A stretch of DNA of 64,000 nt from Ardenticatenaceae bacterium (lineage in GTDB: Bacteria; Chloroflexota; Anaerolineae; Promineifilales; Promineifilaceae), in NCBI GenBank assembly GCA_030065875.1, contig JASJCR010000022.1, positions 62,001-126,000 of the forward strand, in the 5' to 3' direction. Of the stretch, positions 26,437 through 35,811 are shown piece by piece. Every line of letters begins with the position of its first letter. The first letter of the stretch is position 1. Made by a program: the position numbers and the translations under genes. Under the pieces are notes generated by a model. It was not told the origin of the DNA, searched no databases, and saw only the letters and a program-made list of their open reading frames with translations.

Positions 26437-27186
26437 ATGACCACACACGAAATAATCGGATTAATACCGGCCGCCGGGAAAGGGGTGCGGCTGGGGCTGC
26501 CATATCCCAAAGAGCTGTACCCGGTCATCCGGGACAATCACTACAAGCCGATTTCACAATTTGTGCTCAACAACATGACCGTTGCCGGTTTACATCACGT
26601 TGTCTTTGTCATCAACGAAACAAAGCACCAACTCATCGGCTTTTTTGGCAGCGGCCAGCGGTTTGGATGCAACATCAGCTATGTGGTGCAGGAACGAATG
26701 CACAAAAGTAACGCATCGACCTCGCCTGGTCTGGCCCACGCGCTAGATGCCGCCTATCACCTGGTGCGCGATAAAACCGTATGTTTTGGCATGGCCGATA
26801 CGATTATGCCGTCCGAGGTTTTTTGCCAGGGGCTGCAGTATGCTACCAGAGATGATGACGTCATTTTAATCCTGTTCCCCACCGAACGGCCGGAAAAATT
26901 TGGCATGGTCAAAATGAATCAGCACCATCACGTGCAAAAAATCATCGACAAACCGCCCCAAACCGACCTCACTCAAATGTGGGGAGCAATTATCTGGCGA
27001 CCAAAATTCACGGAATTTCTTCATGACTGCCTGGCCCGAGGCATCGCTGATTTTGCCCTCATCATGAATTCGGCCATTGACAGCGGGATGCGCTTCCGAG
27101 GCGTCCCCATCGCCAATGGCACCTATATTGATTTAGGCACCTATGACGAAATTATGGAGTTGGATCGCCGCTTTAGGGAGGAATAA
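26437..27186 (+). CDS. Sugar-phosphate nucleotidyltransferase
   Basis: 249 residues, ATG 26437 after GGAGG. The nucleotide-binding loop is IPAAGKGVRLGLPYPKELYPV near 8-28, with the Lys that contacts phosphate. The Asp of FGMADTIM near 112-119 is in the metal-binding position. The substrate-Lys region is DKPPQTDLTQMWGAIIWRP. The short length is like RmlA/GalU-type catalytic domains without accessory repeats. Base and sugar specificity are not evident. It is followed three bases later by a family 2 glycosyltransferase, so it may make that donor. Confidence 0.85.
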   Translation: MTTHEIIGLIPAAGKGVRLGLPYPKELYPVIRDNHYKPISQFVLNNMTVAGLHHVVFVINETKHQLIGFFGSGQRFGCNISYVVQERMHKSNASTSPGLAHALDAAYHLVRDKTVCFGMADTIMPSEVFCQGLQYATRDDDVILILFPTERPEKFGMVKMNQHHHVQKIIDKPPQTDLTQMWGAIIWRPKFTEFLHDCLARGIADFALIMNSAIDSGMRFRGVPIANGTYIDLGTYDEIMELDRRFREE

Positions 27187-27189
27187 ACC

Positions 27190-28143
27190 ATGGACATCGC
27201 CGTCAGAAAAATCGTCGACGTTCCGCCAACCAACACCGTGCCGGATATGGCCATCGTGCTGGTATGCTGGAACAACAAATCGTATTTAAAACCGTGCCTT
27301 CTTTCTCTCAATGAGGGGGGTCTAAAAAGCAGCTGCGAAATCGTGGTCGTCGACAACGGGTCGACCGATGGCAGCCAGGAAATGCTGCGCCGGGAATTTC
27401 CGGACGTCATCCTGATCCAGAATGAAGGCAACGTCGGTCTGGGCAAGGCCAGCAACCAGGGGATTGAGGCAACCAACAGCCGCCATGTTCTTCTCCTCAA
27501 CAACGATACGCTGGTTAGCGGCCCCGCTCTTGACGCGATGGTGGCCTTTCTCGATAAACACCCCGAGGTCGGTGGTGTTGGGCCGCGCCTGTTAAACGAA
27601 GACGGGTCGGTCCAAAGCTGCTACAACAACTTTTCATCTCTGTGGGAAGAGTTTTTGATCGCCACCCGAATCGGCGAGTGGCTGTGGCCCGGATATCCGG
27701 CCAACACCACTGAATCGCGCGTGCGGGCCGTCGACTGGCTGAGTTCAGCCTGCGTCATGATTCGCCGGGCCGCCCTCGATCAGGTGGGGCTGCTCGATGA
27801 GGAGTACTTCATCTACGGCGATGAGGTGGATTTGCAATATCGCCTCAAACAGGCGGGCTGGAAAATCTATTACCTGCCTCATTCAGAAATCATCCATTTT
27901 GGCGGCCGCAGCATGAACCGCTGGGGGCGGCGCAAAATGGTTTATCGGGGGAAAATGTTGTTTTATCGCAAAAATTATGGTTTCATTCACACCATCATGC
28001 TGCGGGTGATGTTAGGCTTACTAAGCGTGCTCAAACTCTTCGTCTGGTTTGCGGCCGCGCTCCTGCCGGCCAGCCGCGATCGGGCCCAAAAAGAAATTCG
28101 CTCGAACATTGACGTGGTAAAACTCTGTCTCGTTTTGGAATAA
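27190..28143 (+). CDS. Family 2 glycosyltransferase, rhamnosyltransferase-like
   Basis: 317 residues, ATG 27190; the GAGG site is in the last codons of the preceding gene. The core is [45 protein letters not shown] and LNNDTLVSG (metal-binding variant). It is followed by [25 protein letters not shown] and [17 protein letters not shown] hydrophobic C-terminal helix ([17 protein letters not shown]) may hold it at the membrane. It resembles the enzyme at 22758 in arrangement. Confidence 0.9.
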   Translation: MDIAVRKIVDVPPTNTVPDMAIVLVCWNNKSYLKPCLLSLNEGGLKSSCEIVVVDNGSTDGSQEMLRREFPDVILIQNEGNVGLGKASNQGIEATNSRHVLLLNNDTLVSGPALDAMVAFLDKHPEVGGVGPRLLNEDGSVQSCYNNFSSLWEEFLIATRIGEWLWPGYPANTTESRVRAVDWLSSACVMIRRAALDQVGLLDEEYFIYGDEVDLQYRLKQAGWKIYYLPHSEIIHFGGRSMNRWGRRKMVYRGKMLFYRKNYGFIHTIMLRVMLGLLSVLKLFVWFAAALLPASRDRAQKEIRSNIDVVKLCLVLE

Positions 28144-28147
28144 AAAT

Positions 28148-29335
28148 ATGACGGCCAACAACATTAACCGGGTAACCGTGATCGTTCTTGACAGCGTAGG
28201 CTGTGGCGATGCTCCCGACGCGGCCGCCTTTGGCGATCTGGGAGCCAATACCCTGGGACATATCGCTGAAGCGGTCGCGGGGCTCTCCCTGCCTCATCTG
28301 GGAGCATTGGGCATGGGAAATTTAACGCACATCGAGGGCACCCCACCAACCTCTCAGGCGGCCGGAGCTTTTGGGCGGTTGACTGAAGCCAGCCTGGGCA
28401 AGGATACGACCTCCGGGCATTGGGAGCTGGCTGGATTGATCCTCCATCAGCCGTTTCCAACTTATCCGGAAGGGTTTCCTCGAGAGGTTCTGGATCCATT
28501 TGAACAACAAATCGGCCGGAAAATCCTCGGCAATTACCCGGCGTCAGGTACGGTAATCATTGAAGAGCTGGGAAAACACCATTTGTACAGCGGATGCCCG
28601 ATTGTTTACACGTCGGCTGACAGCGTCTTTCAAATTGCGGCGCACGAAGAAATTATTCCCATTGAGGAGCTTTACAGGATGTGCCAAATTGCCCGAGATA
28701 TTCTGACGGGCAACCATGCGGTAGGGCGGGTTATCGCTCGGCCGTTTATCGGTCAGCCGGGTTCCTTTACCCGCACCGAGCGGCGCAAAGATTTTAGCCT
28801 GCAGCCCCCCGGCCAGACGATCCTAGACGTGGCCAAAGACGCCGGTCAAGCGGTGATGGCGGTAGGCAAAATTGAAGATATTTATGCCCACCGGGGCATT
28901 ACCCACAGCGACCATACCGGCAACAACATGGCCGGGGTTGACGCCGTGCTCAATTTTCTGGCGACCGATCACCAGGGATTAATTTTCGCCAATCTGGTCG
29001 ATTTTGACGCCCTTTACGGTCACCGAAACAACCCCCACGGATATGCTCAGGCGCTGCGCGAATTTGACGCCCGCCTCCCCGAACTGCTGGCCGCTCTCAA
29101 AGAGGACGACGTTCTGATGATCACGGCCGATCACGGCAATGACCCGACCTGGCCGGGGACCGATCACACCCGCGAACGAGTCCCGCTGCTAATTACCGGG
29201 CAATCAATCCGAAAACACGTCGATTTGAGCACCAGAGACACGTTTAGCGATCTGGCGGCGACTATTGCTGAACTGCTGCGGCTCCCCTGGTCCGGGGACG
29301 GCCAATCGTTCGCGGCTAAAATCGTCCGTTCTTGA
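28148..29335 (+). CDS. deoB: Phosphopentomutase
   Basis: 395 residues, ATG 28148, the usual length for DeoB. It belongs to the alkaline-phosphatase superfamily and interconverts ribose/deoxyribose 1-phosphate and 5-phosphate. Visible metal and phosphothreonine motifs: [12 protein letters not shown] at 12-23 (metal Asp), [13 protein letters not shown] near 82-94 (phospho-Thr), [11 protein letters not shown], and [18 protein letters not shown] near 321-338. Nucleoside salvage partners (deoA, deoC, deoD) are absent. It sits four bases after a glycosyltransferase, which is unusual and may be chance placement or a link to pentose or ribosyl donor supply. Confidence 0.95.
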   Translation: MTANNINRVTVIVLDSVGCGDAPDAAAFGDLGANTLGHIAEAVAGLSLPHLGALGMGNLTHIEGTPPTSQAAGAFGRLTEASLGKDTTSGHWELAGLILHQPFPTYPEGFPREVLDPFEQQIGRKILGNYPASGTVIIEELGKHHLYSGCPIVYTSADSVFQIAAHEEIIPIEELYRMCQIARDILTGNHAVGRVIARPFIGQPGSFTRTERRKDFSLQPPGQTILDVAKDAGQAVMAVGKIEDIYAHRGITHSDHTGNNMAGVDAVLNFLATDHQGLIFANLVDFDALYGHRNNPHGYAQALREFDARLPELLAALKEDDVLMITADHGNDPTWPGTDHTRERVPLLITGQSIRKHVDLSTRDTFSDLAATIAELLRLPWSGDGQSFAAKIVRS

Positions 29336-29580
29336 TTTCACCTCATACAAACGAATCAAAATGGGGTCGGGTTTAAAGAAGGTTTACAAAATTTATGGAT
29401 AGGTGACACCCACCCCCCACCTCAATCCTCCCCCCGTGGGGGAGGATGCCTGCCTCCCCTCCCATGGGGAGGGGAATGAGGGGAGGGCTAATGACCCTCT
29501 CAACTTTCTTTCCTTCTATATTTTCATCTTTCCCCACGTCCTGCACGTCCTAAACGGGCACACATGCCCAAATAAAACAA
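29336..29580. other. 245-base gap with C/G-rich hairpin repeat
   Basis: No gene is visible. The middle holds two strong hairpins of a G/C-homopolymer repeat (29425-29474). The last 90 bases are pyrimidine-rich (CTTTCTTTCCTTC). Confidence 0.55.
29425..29474. repeat. C/G-rich tandem hairpin repeat
   Basis: The first stem is ATCCTCCCCC facing GGGGGAGGAT (29425-29447). The second is CCCCTCCC facing GGGGAGGGG (29456-29474). A similar element lies at 45341-45420. Neither is followed by a T-run, so they are not classical terminators, though strong stems could slow RNA polymerase or protect mRNA ends. Confidence 0.7.
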
Positions 29581-30969
29581 ATGGATCATCTACTGCAACA
29601 TCCCCCAACCAAACGGGATCGCTCTTTAATTCCCTCACGTTTGAGTGAGCGCAGGCTGCTGCTCGTGATTATCGTCGTGGCCGTCGCCCTGCGCCTGCTT
29701 TCGGCGCTGTATCAGGGAAACACCGTGCAAGATTTGCCGGGCATCTACGACCAGATTTCATATCACGGCCTGGCGGAGCGGGTCGCGGTCGGCTACGGTT
29801 TTAGCTTTGCCGAGGGGCACTGGCCGGCCACCCGACCGGGCGAACCAACCGCCCACTGGAGCTATCTTTATACCTCGTGGCTGGCTGCCGTTTACTGGCT
29901 GTTTGGCGTCAATCCGCTGCTCGCTCGTCTACTGCAGGCGGTTTTGGCCGGCATCTTCCATCCTTTTTTAACCTGGAAAATTGGCCGGGAAGTATTCGGC
30001 TCGACGATTGGCCTCATTGCGGCCGGTCTATCGTCAATTTACATTTACTTCGTTTATTACGCCGGGGGCTTGATCACCGAAACGTTCTATATGGTGGGCA
30101 TTTTGTGGGTTTTCTACGCCGCTTACAAGATATTGCTCGAGTCCAAAAATCAGAATGGCGGGCGGTATCGAACGTGGGTTGAATTTGGTGTGGCCCTGGG
30201 ATTCACAGTTCTCCTGCGCCAGGTCTTTTTGCTGTTTGCCCCTCTTTTATTTTTGTGGATGTGGTGGCATTTGCGAGAAGAACCCATCTGGCAACGTCGA
30301 CCGCGCACGATTGGGCAATGGATCAATCTGCCGGTGATTGGCGGGTTGGCCATCACCACAGCCGTTCTGATCGGCATGGTCGTCCCTTGGACCGTGCGCA
30401 ACTACCTGGCCTTCAACACCTTTGTGCCGCTCAACACCAATTCGGGATTTGCTTTTTTCTGGGGCAATCATCCCGTGCACGGCTCCCGGTTTATTCCCCT
30501 CCTCGGCACGGAAGCATATTATGAACTCCTGCCCGCTGAGCTTCTTCACTTAAACGAAGCAGAGCTGGACCAGGCGCTAATGGCCCGCGGTTTACAATTT
30601 GTGACTGACGATCCCGGCCGCTTCCTGACGCTCTCGATCAGCCGCATTCCGGAATATTTTAAGTTTTGGCCTTCCTCCGATTCAAGCTTGATCAGCAATA
30701 TCGCCCGCGTCGGTTCGTTTGGGGCGGCCCTGCCGTTTATCCTGTACGGCCTCCTAATCGCTATACGAATAAAAGTTGGCGCAGGGGCTGCCCAACAAAA
30801 AGCGATGATCGGCCTCATGTTTCTTTTTCTTACCTTTTATACCGCCATTCACCTGGCCAGCTGGACCCTGATTCGCTATCGCGTGCCGCTCGATGCCCTG
30901 CTGCTCATTTTTGCCGCCCTGGCGGTCAACACTATCCTTGATAAAACAGCCGCGGATGACGCGGATTAG
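29581..30969 (+). CDS. GT-C family glycosyltransferase (ArnT/PMT-like) membrane protein
   Basis: 462 residues, ATG 29581. After the first helix (LLLVIIVVAVALRLLSAL) comes the extracytoplasmic loop with YDQISYHGLAERV, the position of the catalytic acidic residue in ArnT/PMT/PglL-like enzymes. It is followed by PGEPTAHWSYLYTSWLAAVYWLFG, typical of the family. At least nine further hydrophobic segments are visible (HPFLTWKIG, AAGLSSIYIYFVYYAGG, TETFYMVGILWVFYAAY and others). GT-C enzymes use polyprenyl-phosphate sugars as donors on the outer face of the membrane. Acceptor unknown. Confidence 0.85.
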   Translation: MDHLLQHPPTKRDRSLIPSRLSERRLLLVIIVVAVALRLLSALYQGNTVQDLPGIYDQISYHGLAERVAVGYGFSFAEGHWPATRPGEPTAHWSYLYTSWLAAVYWLFGVNPLLARLLQAVLAGIFHPFLTWKIGREVFGSTIGLIAAGLSSIYIYFVYYAGGLITETFYMVGILWVFYAAYKILLESKNQNGGRYRTWVEFGVALGFTVLLRQVFLLFAPLLFLWMWWHLREEPIWQRRPRTIGQWINLPVIGGLAITTAVLIGMVVPWTVRNYLAFNTFVPLNTNSGFAFFWGNHPVHGSRFIPLLGTEAYYELLPAELLHLNEAELDQALMARGLQFVTDDPGRFLTLSISRIPEYFKFWPSSDSSLISNIARVGSFGAALPFILYGLLIAIRIKVGAGAAQQKAMIGLMFLFLTFYTAIHLASWTLIRYRVPLDALLLIFAALAVNTILDKTAADDAD

Positions 30970-31000
30970 CTCTGTACTTTGCACAACTGAAACCGTTGCC

Positions 31001-31882
31001 ATGTTCTGCTCCACTATTATTCCCACGGTCGGCCGCCCGTCACTGGAGCGCGCCGTTGATAGCGTACTCAGCCAGGATTTCCCGTCCGCTGAGTGCGAAG
31101 TGATCGTCGTCAACGATTCAGGCCGGCCGCTGCCCAGTCAAAAATGGCAGCTCTCCAACCGGGTCTCGCTCGTTACGACCCAATGCCGCGAGCGCAGCGT
31201 GGCTCGCAACACCGGTGCGGCCGTGGCCCGCGGCAAATACCTGCACTTCCTCGATGATGACGACTGGCTCCTGCCCGGAGCACTGCAGGCCTTTTGGAAT
31301 CTGGATCAAGTTTCTCCGGCCGCGGTCTGGCTTTACGGCAGTTACCAGACGGTTGACAACGTTGGCTGCATCGTCGATATCTGGGAACCAGGCATTAGAG
31401 GTAATATTTTCGCCCTGCAGATCGCCGGAGAAAGCTTGCCCTTCCAAACGTCACTGCTCAAGACCGAGGTCTTTCACGCCGTGGGCGGGTTTGACACCGA
31501 CCCGGCCATTATCGGGGTTGAAGATCGGGAGCTCGGCCGGCGGATGGGACTATACGGAAACGTCGCTTATTCACCTTATCGCATGGCGGCCATTCGCATC
31601 GGAGAAGCCAGCAGCACCACCAACTGGACCACCATTGGTCAGAGCGATCGCCTGGGGCGGGAAAAGGCGCTCCGGCAAAACGGGGTGCGCGCCCGGCTGC
31701 AGCGGTCAATAACCGACAGCCGCCTGGCCGGCCGGGTCTCCAGGGGGATGTTCGCCTCCGCCTTGTGGAATGTTGAACAGCATGATTTTTTGACCGCCGG
31801 CAGACGGTGTGGGTTGAGCGTCTTACTCGGTCTGCCATATGTGCTGTCCCGTCGATTCTGGCAGGGACTCCTATTCCAGTAG
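31001..31882 (+). CDS. Family 2 glycosyltransferase
   Basis: 293 residues from ATG 31001, where the family opening MFCSTIIPTVGRPSLERAVDS begins. An in-frame ATG at 30956 would add 15 residues and overlap the previous gene; neither start has a strong ribosome site. VVNDSGRPLP, CRERSVARNTGAAVARG and the metal motif LDDDDWLLPGAL near 82-93 define the GT-A core. VGGFDTDPAIIGVEDRELGRRM supplies the ED catalytic-base region. The short C-terminal tail is basic and amphipathic. Confidence 0.87.
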   Translation: MFCSTIIPTVGRPSLERAVDSVLSQDFPSAECEVIVVNDSGRPLPSQKWQLSNRVSLVTTQCRERSVARNTGAAVARGKYLHFLDDDDWLLPGALQAFWNLDQVSPAAVWLYGSYQTVDNVGCIVDIWEPGIRGNIFALQIAGESLPFQTSLLKTEVFHAVGGFDTDPAIIGVEDRELGRRMGLYGNVAYSPYRMAAIRIGEASSTTNWTTIGQSDRLGREKALRQNGVRARLQRSITDSRLAGRVSRGMFASALWNVEQHDFLTAGRRCGLSVLLGLPYVLSRRFWQGLLFQ

Positions 31883-31927
31883 ATAAAAAAAGTAAAAGCA
31901 AGATAACCCGCGCAGCAGGGAGACAAA

Positions 31928-33196
31928 ATGAAAATTGCACTGGACGCCCGCTTCCTGACCCATCCCCAGGTAGGTGGGTTTAAAACATACACCGAAAACC
32001 TGGTGGGCGCGCTTAGCGCTCTTGATTGCGAAAACGAATACATTCTTTATACCGACCGGCCGTCAACGGCCGATCTCATCCCCCACAACGCCAATTTTAC
32101 CTGCCGGGTGGTGAACAGCAGTTTCCCTTGGGTCAAAATGCCGCTGCGCGAGCAGGTCAAACTACGACAGGTCATCCATGAAGATCAACCGGATCTGGTT
32201 CATTTTTTGTGCAACACCGCTCCCGTTTTTTTTCAAGGAAGATATATCGTCACGCTGCACGACACGATTCAAATCGAGAGCACCAACGCGCTGTGGAAAA
32301 TCTTTTCGACCGCCAACTCTCGCCACTGGATGATCACCGCCTACTCAAAATGGGCGATCATGAACTCCTTTCGCGCCGCCAGCAAACTGATTACCGTGTC
32401 TCATTTTGAAAAAGAAAAAATTGTAGATTTACTCGATCTGCCATCTGACAAAGTGTCCGTTACCCACCTGGCGGCCAACGCGCTCTTTCGGCCGGCCGCC
32501 GCAGCCGCCAAAACGGCATGGTTAAAACGTCTCGCGGCAGAGATAAATTTGCCAAGCAGCTTCATTTTGGGGATCGGGTATGAGCCGCGCAAAAATATAC
32601 CGCTGCTCATAAACAGCTTTGCCAGGGTGGCCTCTTCTTATCCGGAGCTTCACCTGGTGCTGGTCGTGGCTCACGAACCTACCCGTCAACAGCTGGTAAG
32701 CCAAACGGAGACGCTGGGCATCTCCGGCCGGGTACTCTTTCTCAAAAAGCAGCCCCCTGAAACCTTGCTGCACCTCTATAATCTGGCAACCCTCTTTGTT
32801 TATCCTTCGGAACGGGAATCTTTTGGCCTGCCCCCTCTGGAGGCGATCGCCTGCGGCACCCCAACGATCGCCCTCAATCGATCTTCCCTACCTGAGATTT
32901 TGCAGGATGCGGCCGTCATGATCAATGAAAAAAATATAGAGCTGCTGGCCGGGGCGATTTGCACCCTGCTAAACGATCCCGCCGAACGGCAAAAAAGAAT
33001 CGAGCGCGGGCTGGCTCGCTCGGCCGAGCTCACCTGGCAAAACTGCGCCAGGAAAACAATCGACGTTTACAGATCGCTGGACCCGCAAAAAGTGCCCGCA
33101 AAATTGAGCGACTGGCGAAATAATGTGCCGAACCAACCGCAAAACCTTTCCCGTTCGAGGCGGTCAGCTGAAAGAAAAAAATCAGCCGCAGATTAA
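31928..33196 (+). CDS. Family 4 (GT-B) glycosyltransferase, mannosyltransferase-like
   Basis: 422 residues, ATG 31928 after AGGGAG. MKIALDARFLTHPQVGGFKTY is the GT4 opening with the glycine loop, and VTLHDTIQIES and ITVSHFEKEKIVDLLDLP are typical of WbaZ/MtfB-like enzymes. The C-domain carries FILGIGYEPRKNIPLLINSF, VLFLKKQPPETLLHLYNLATLFVYPS and the EX7E stretch ESFGLPPLEAIACGTPTIALN. The last residues (ERKKSAAD) and the TAA come from the left edge of a CCGCAGATTA repeat, so the C-terminal tail may not be ancestral. Confidence 0.9.
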   Translation: MKIALDARFLTHPQVGGFKTYTENLVGALSALDCENEYILYTDRPSTADLIPHNANFTCRVVNSSFPWVKMPLREQVKLRQVIHEDQPDLVHFLCNTAPVFFQGRYIVTLHDTIQIESTNALWKIFSTANSRHWMITAYSKWAIMNSFRAASKLITVSHFEKEKIVDLLDLPSDKVSVTHLAANALFRPAAAAAKTAWLKRLAAEINLPSSFILGIGYEPRKNIPLLINSFARVASSYPELHLVLVVAHEPTRQQLVSQTETLGISGRVLFLKKQPPETLLHLYNLATLFVYPSERESFGLPPLEAIACGTPTIALNRSSLPEILQDAAVMINEKNIELLAGAICTLLNDPAERQKRIERGLARSAELTWQNCARKTIDVYRSLDPQKVPAKLSDWRNNVPNQPQNLSRSRRSAERKKSAAD

Positions 33197-33198
33197 GT

Positions 33199-33442
33199 GG
33201 TTTACAAAAAATGTTATGAGAAAAATTGTCCGCAGATTACGCAGATTTTCGCAGATTACAGAGAAAAATCTGCGGCCATCTGCGCAATCTGCGGACACCT
33301 TCTTCAGAAAACTTTTTGTAACTTACCTAAGTGAATCACAATAAGTTTAATTAAAAACAGCCACGGATTTCACAGATTGACTCTGACTTAACCTCTGTAA
33401 TCTGCGCACACCTTTACTCAGAAAATATTTTGTAACTTACCT
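33199..33442. repeat. Composite CGCAGATT element: inverted arms plus tandem copy
   Basis: This 244-base block fills the gap after the glycosyltransferase. A left arm (GTTTACAAAAAATGTTATGA, then TCCGCAGATTACGCAG) is inverted relative to a right arm (CTGCGCAATCTGCGGACACC, then TCAGAAAACTTTTTGTAAC) ending at 33322. A further copy (33329-33442) repeats CTGCGCACACCTTTACTCAG and TTTTGTAACTTACCTA. The part from 33329 onward matches 21547-21699 in reverse orientation. Confidence 0.8.
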
Positions 33443-33483
33443 ACAACGCTTTTCTGGTGTTTTTGGACACTTTCTAAACCAAT

Positions 33484-34794
33484 ATGAAGATTTTTATAGA
33501 CCAGGCGGATTACGGCATGGTCAATAAGGGCAATATCGCCCTGTTACAAATGGCCCTTCACCGGCTGCACGACCTGTGGCCATGCGCCTCGTTCGACGTC
33601 ATGACTATCGGCCCACACCTGCTCAAGCTGTACTGTCCGCAAACTCACCCGATCAGCGCCGACGGCCGCCACAACTGGTCCGGCGATCGTGAAAAACTCG
33701 GCCGGCAGCATCGCTGGCTCCCACACATCGCCTGGCGCTCCGCTTTTGAACTCAGAGATGCCGTCAGGCGGTTCAAGAATCAAGAAGCGGCAGCCAAGAC
33801 AAAGGCCGGGCCAAAAAGCAGATCGGAAATCAACCCGGATGTCTCTGCTCTGCCGCCTCTCTCGCCTGACGTTCAACAAGGGCTGCGGGCGGCCGATCTC
33901 GTCGTCGCTACCGGCGGTGGATACCTCTGCGACTCGGATAAATCTCGGGCAATCGACGTTTTGCTGCGTCTGCAGCAGGCGATTGACCTGGGGAAACCAA
34001 CCGCCATGGTTGGGCAGGGAATCGGCCCGGTTGACGATCCACAGCTGCGGCAGGTCGCCCAAACCGTCCTACCTCGCGTAAATTTTATCGGATATCGGGA
34101 GGAAAGGGTCGCGCCACCGCTGCTGGCTTCACTGGGGGTTCCATCCGGCCGCGCGGTTATGACCGGCGACGATGCGGTGGAAATGGCCTTTGAGGCCCGC
34201 CGGCCGAAGCTGGGCTCAGCAATCGGAGTCAGCCTGCGGGTGGCTCACTACACCGGAGTCAAGAAGCAGCACGTCGAAGAGGTGCGGGCCGGCCTGCAGC
34301 GCGCGGCGCATCAATTGAAGGCCCCACTCGTGCCCGTGCCGATTTCTTTTGCCGGTCACGAATCCGATCTGTCGCAAATCAACCGCGTTTTGGCCGGTTA
34401 CCGCGCTAAGACCACCAGGTGGAGCCGCTTTGATTCTCCGCGGCAGCTCGTGCGCGTCGCCGGCCGCTGCCGGCTGGTCGTCGCTGGAGCCTTTCATGCC
34501 GCGGTATTTGCCCTGGGTCAGGGCATTCCGGTCGTAGGGCTCGTGCAATCGGTCGAGTACGCCACCAAATTTCAGGGGCTGGTCGATCAGTTTGCTCCGG
34601 GGTGCGTGCTGCTGCCGCTCGATACCCCCCACATCGATCAACGGCTGGAGGAGGCCATCAAACAGGCGTGGGAAGCCGCACCCGCCCAGCGGCCGGTTTT
34701 GCTCGACCGGGCCGTCACCCAAATCGCCCTCAACCGGACCGGCTATCAACGTTTGGTCAGCCTGATCCGCTCCCATCACGCTGTTTCGATGTGA
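33484..34794 (+). CDS. Polysaccharide pyruvyl transferase (CsaB/WcaK-like)
   Basis: 436 residues, ATG 33484. The family opening is MKIFIDQADYGMVNKGNIALL, followed by LVVATGGGYLCDS near 139-151, AMVGQGIGPVDDP near 176-188, GVSLRVAHYTG, and the C-terminal SR-H-like block VVAGAFHAAVFALGQGIPVVGL near 335-356. These enzymes transfer pyruvate from phosphoenolpyruvate to a sugar as a ketal or act in colanic-acid-type assembly. In Gram-positive bacteria the CsaB product anchors S-layer proteins. A pyruvate ketal on this glycan is the likely outcome. A low-complexity basic insert near 95-125 is unusual. Confidence 0.87.
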   Translation: MKIFIDQADYGMVNKGNIALLQMALHRLHDLWPCASFDVMTIGPHLLKLYCPQTHPISADGRHNWSGDREKLGRQHRWLPHIAWRSAFELRDAVRRFKNQEAAAKTKAGPKSRSEINPDVSALPPLSPDVQQGLRAADLVVATGGGYLCDSDKSRAIDVLLRLQQAIDLGKPTAMVGQGIGPVDDPQLRQVAQTVLPRVNFIGYREERVAPPLLASLGVPSGRAVMTGDDAVEMAFEARRPKLGSAIGVSLRVAHYTGVKKQHVEEVRAGLQRAAHQLKAPLVPVPISFAGHESDLSQINRVLAGYRAKTTRWSRFDSPRQLVRVAGRCRLVVAGAFHAAVFALGQGIPVVGLVQSVEYATKFQGLVDQFAPGCVLLPLDTPHIDQRLEEAIKQAWEAAPAQRPVLLDRAVTQIALNRTGYQRLVSLIRSHHAVSM

Positions 34795-34826
34795 TTGCCC
34801 AGCAAATTTTTACAGGAAAAACCACC

Positions 34827-35771
34827 ATGACTCACAACAATCCGCTAATCTCCATCGGGGTGGCCGTCTACAATGGGGAAAAGTACCTGGCCCAAGCGCT
34901 GGAATCAATTGCGGCCCAGACCTTTCTCGATTTTGAAGTGATCATTTCCGACAACGCCTCCACCGATACCACACCGCAAATTTGCAAACGGTTTACCGAC
35001 CGAGACCGGCGCTTTAAATATTTTCGCAATGAAAAAAACCTGGGGGTTGCTCCCAACTACAACCGGGTATTTAGGTTGGCCCGCGGCCGCTTCTTCAAAT
35101 GGGCCGATTACGATGATGTGCTGCATCCGGAATTTCTGACCCGCTGTCTTGAAATCATGCACCAACACCCGGATGTGGTTCTATGCTACCCCCGGGTACG
35201 TATTATCGATGAGAACGGCACGGTTCAGGGTGAACACAACCCCGGTCCACCAACAGATTTCAGGGAATCCCACCGACGATTTCGCAGCCTGATCCTTTTT
35301 CCGGAGTATGCCATTCAGTCAATGGGCCTCTTGCGCAGCGCGGCCGTTCGCCAAACTCGCCTTCATGAAAGTTACCCGTCTTCAGACGAGGTTTTTCTGG
35401 CTCATCTGGCTCTGCTCGGCCGTTTTTATGAAATAGAAGAGCGCATCCTGGACGTCCGTTTACATCCTCAGCAGTCGACCCGTGGTGAACAGTCGGTCCA
35501 GCGGTCCCGCGTCGTTTTCTTTGATACGGCCCTGAAAGGCAGAATTGTTCTGCCAAAGTGGCTGTACCTGATTGGCTGCCTAAAAACCATCTGGCAAGCC
35601 CCTGTTTCGCGGTCCGGCCGGCTCTATTGCTATGGGGTGATGACGCGCTGGACACTCAAACCACCCCATCTGCGCGCCTTAATCAAGGATGGGCTCCTGG
35701 CGGTCCAGGAGTTGGCCATACGGTCGCTGGATCAGCTTGGCATCCCCTATCGTCGTCGAGCGGATGCCTGA
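34827..35771 (+). CDS. Family 2 glycosyltransferase
   Basis: 314 residues from ATG 34827 (AGGA upstream). The frame is open 75 codons further upstream inside the preceding gene but encodes nothing family-like. The GT-A motifs are ISIGVAVYNGEKYLAQALESI, ISDNASTDTTPQI, NLGVAPNYNRVF and FKWADYDDVL near 92-101 as metal site. SDEVFLAHLALLG is in the base region. It is a WcaA-like enzyme of average length. Specificity unknown. Confidence 0.9.
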   Translation: MTHNNPLISIGVAVYNGEKYLAQALESIAAQTFLDFEVIISDNASTDTTPQICKRFTDRDRRFKYFRNEKNLGVAPNYNRVFRLARGRFFKWADYDDVLHPEFLTRCLEIMHQHPDVVLCYPRVRIIDENGTVQGEHNPGPPTDFRESHRRFRSLILFPEYAIQSMGLLRSAAVRQTRLHESYPSSDEVFLAHLALLGRFYEIEERILDVRLHPQQSTRGEQSVQRSRVVFFDTALKGRIVLPKWLYLIGCLKTIWQAPVSRSGRLYCYGVMTRWTLKPPHLRALIKDGLLAVQELAIRSLDQLGIPYRRRADA

Positions 35772-35811
35772 TCGCCGCTCGATAAGACCACTGTCCACAG
35801 GAGAATAGATC

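Noticed and set aside
29425-29474. Rho-independent terminator after deoB
   Set aside because: The stems are strong but have no T-run on either strand and match a second intergenic copy at 45341, so I class them as repeats.
33199-33442. Possible CRISPR array because of regularly repeated CGCAGATT words
   Set aside because: Repeats are short, degenerate, partly inverted and have no unique spacers of constant length; no cas genes are near.
34602-34826. 75-codon N-terminal extension of the family 2 glycosyltransferase at 34827
   Set aside because: It lies wholly inside the pyruvyltransferase gene in another frame and shows no family similarity; a ribosome site supports 34827.
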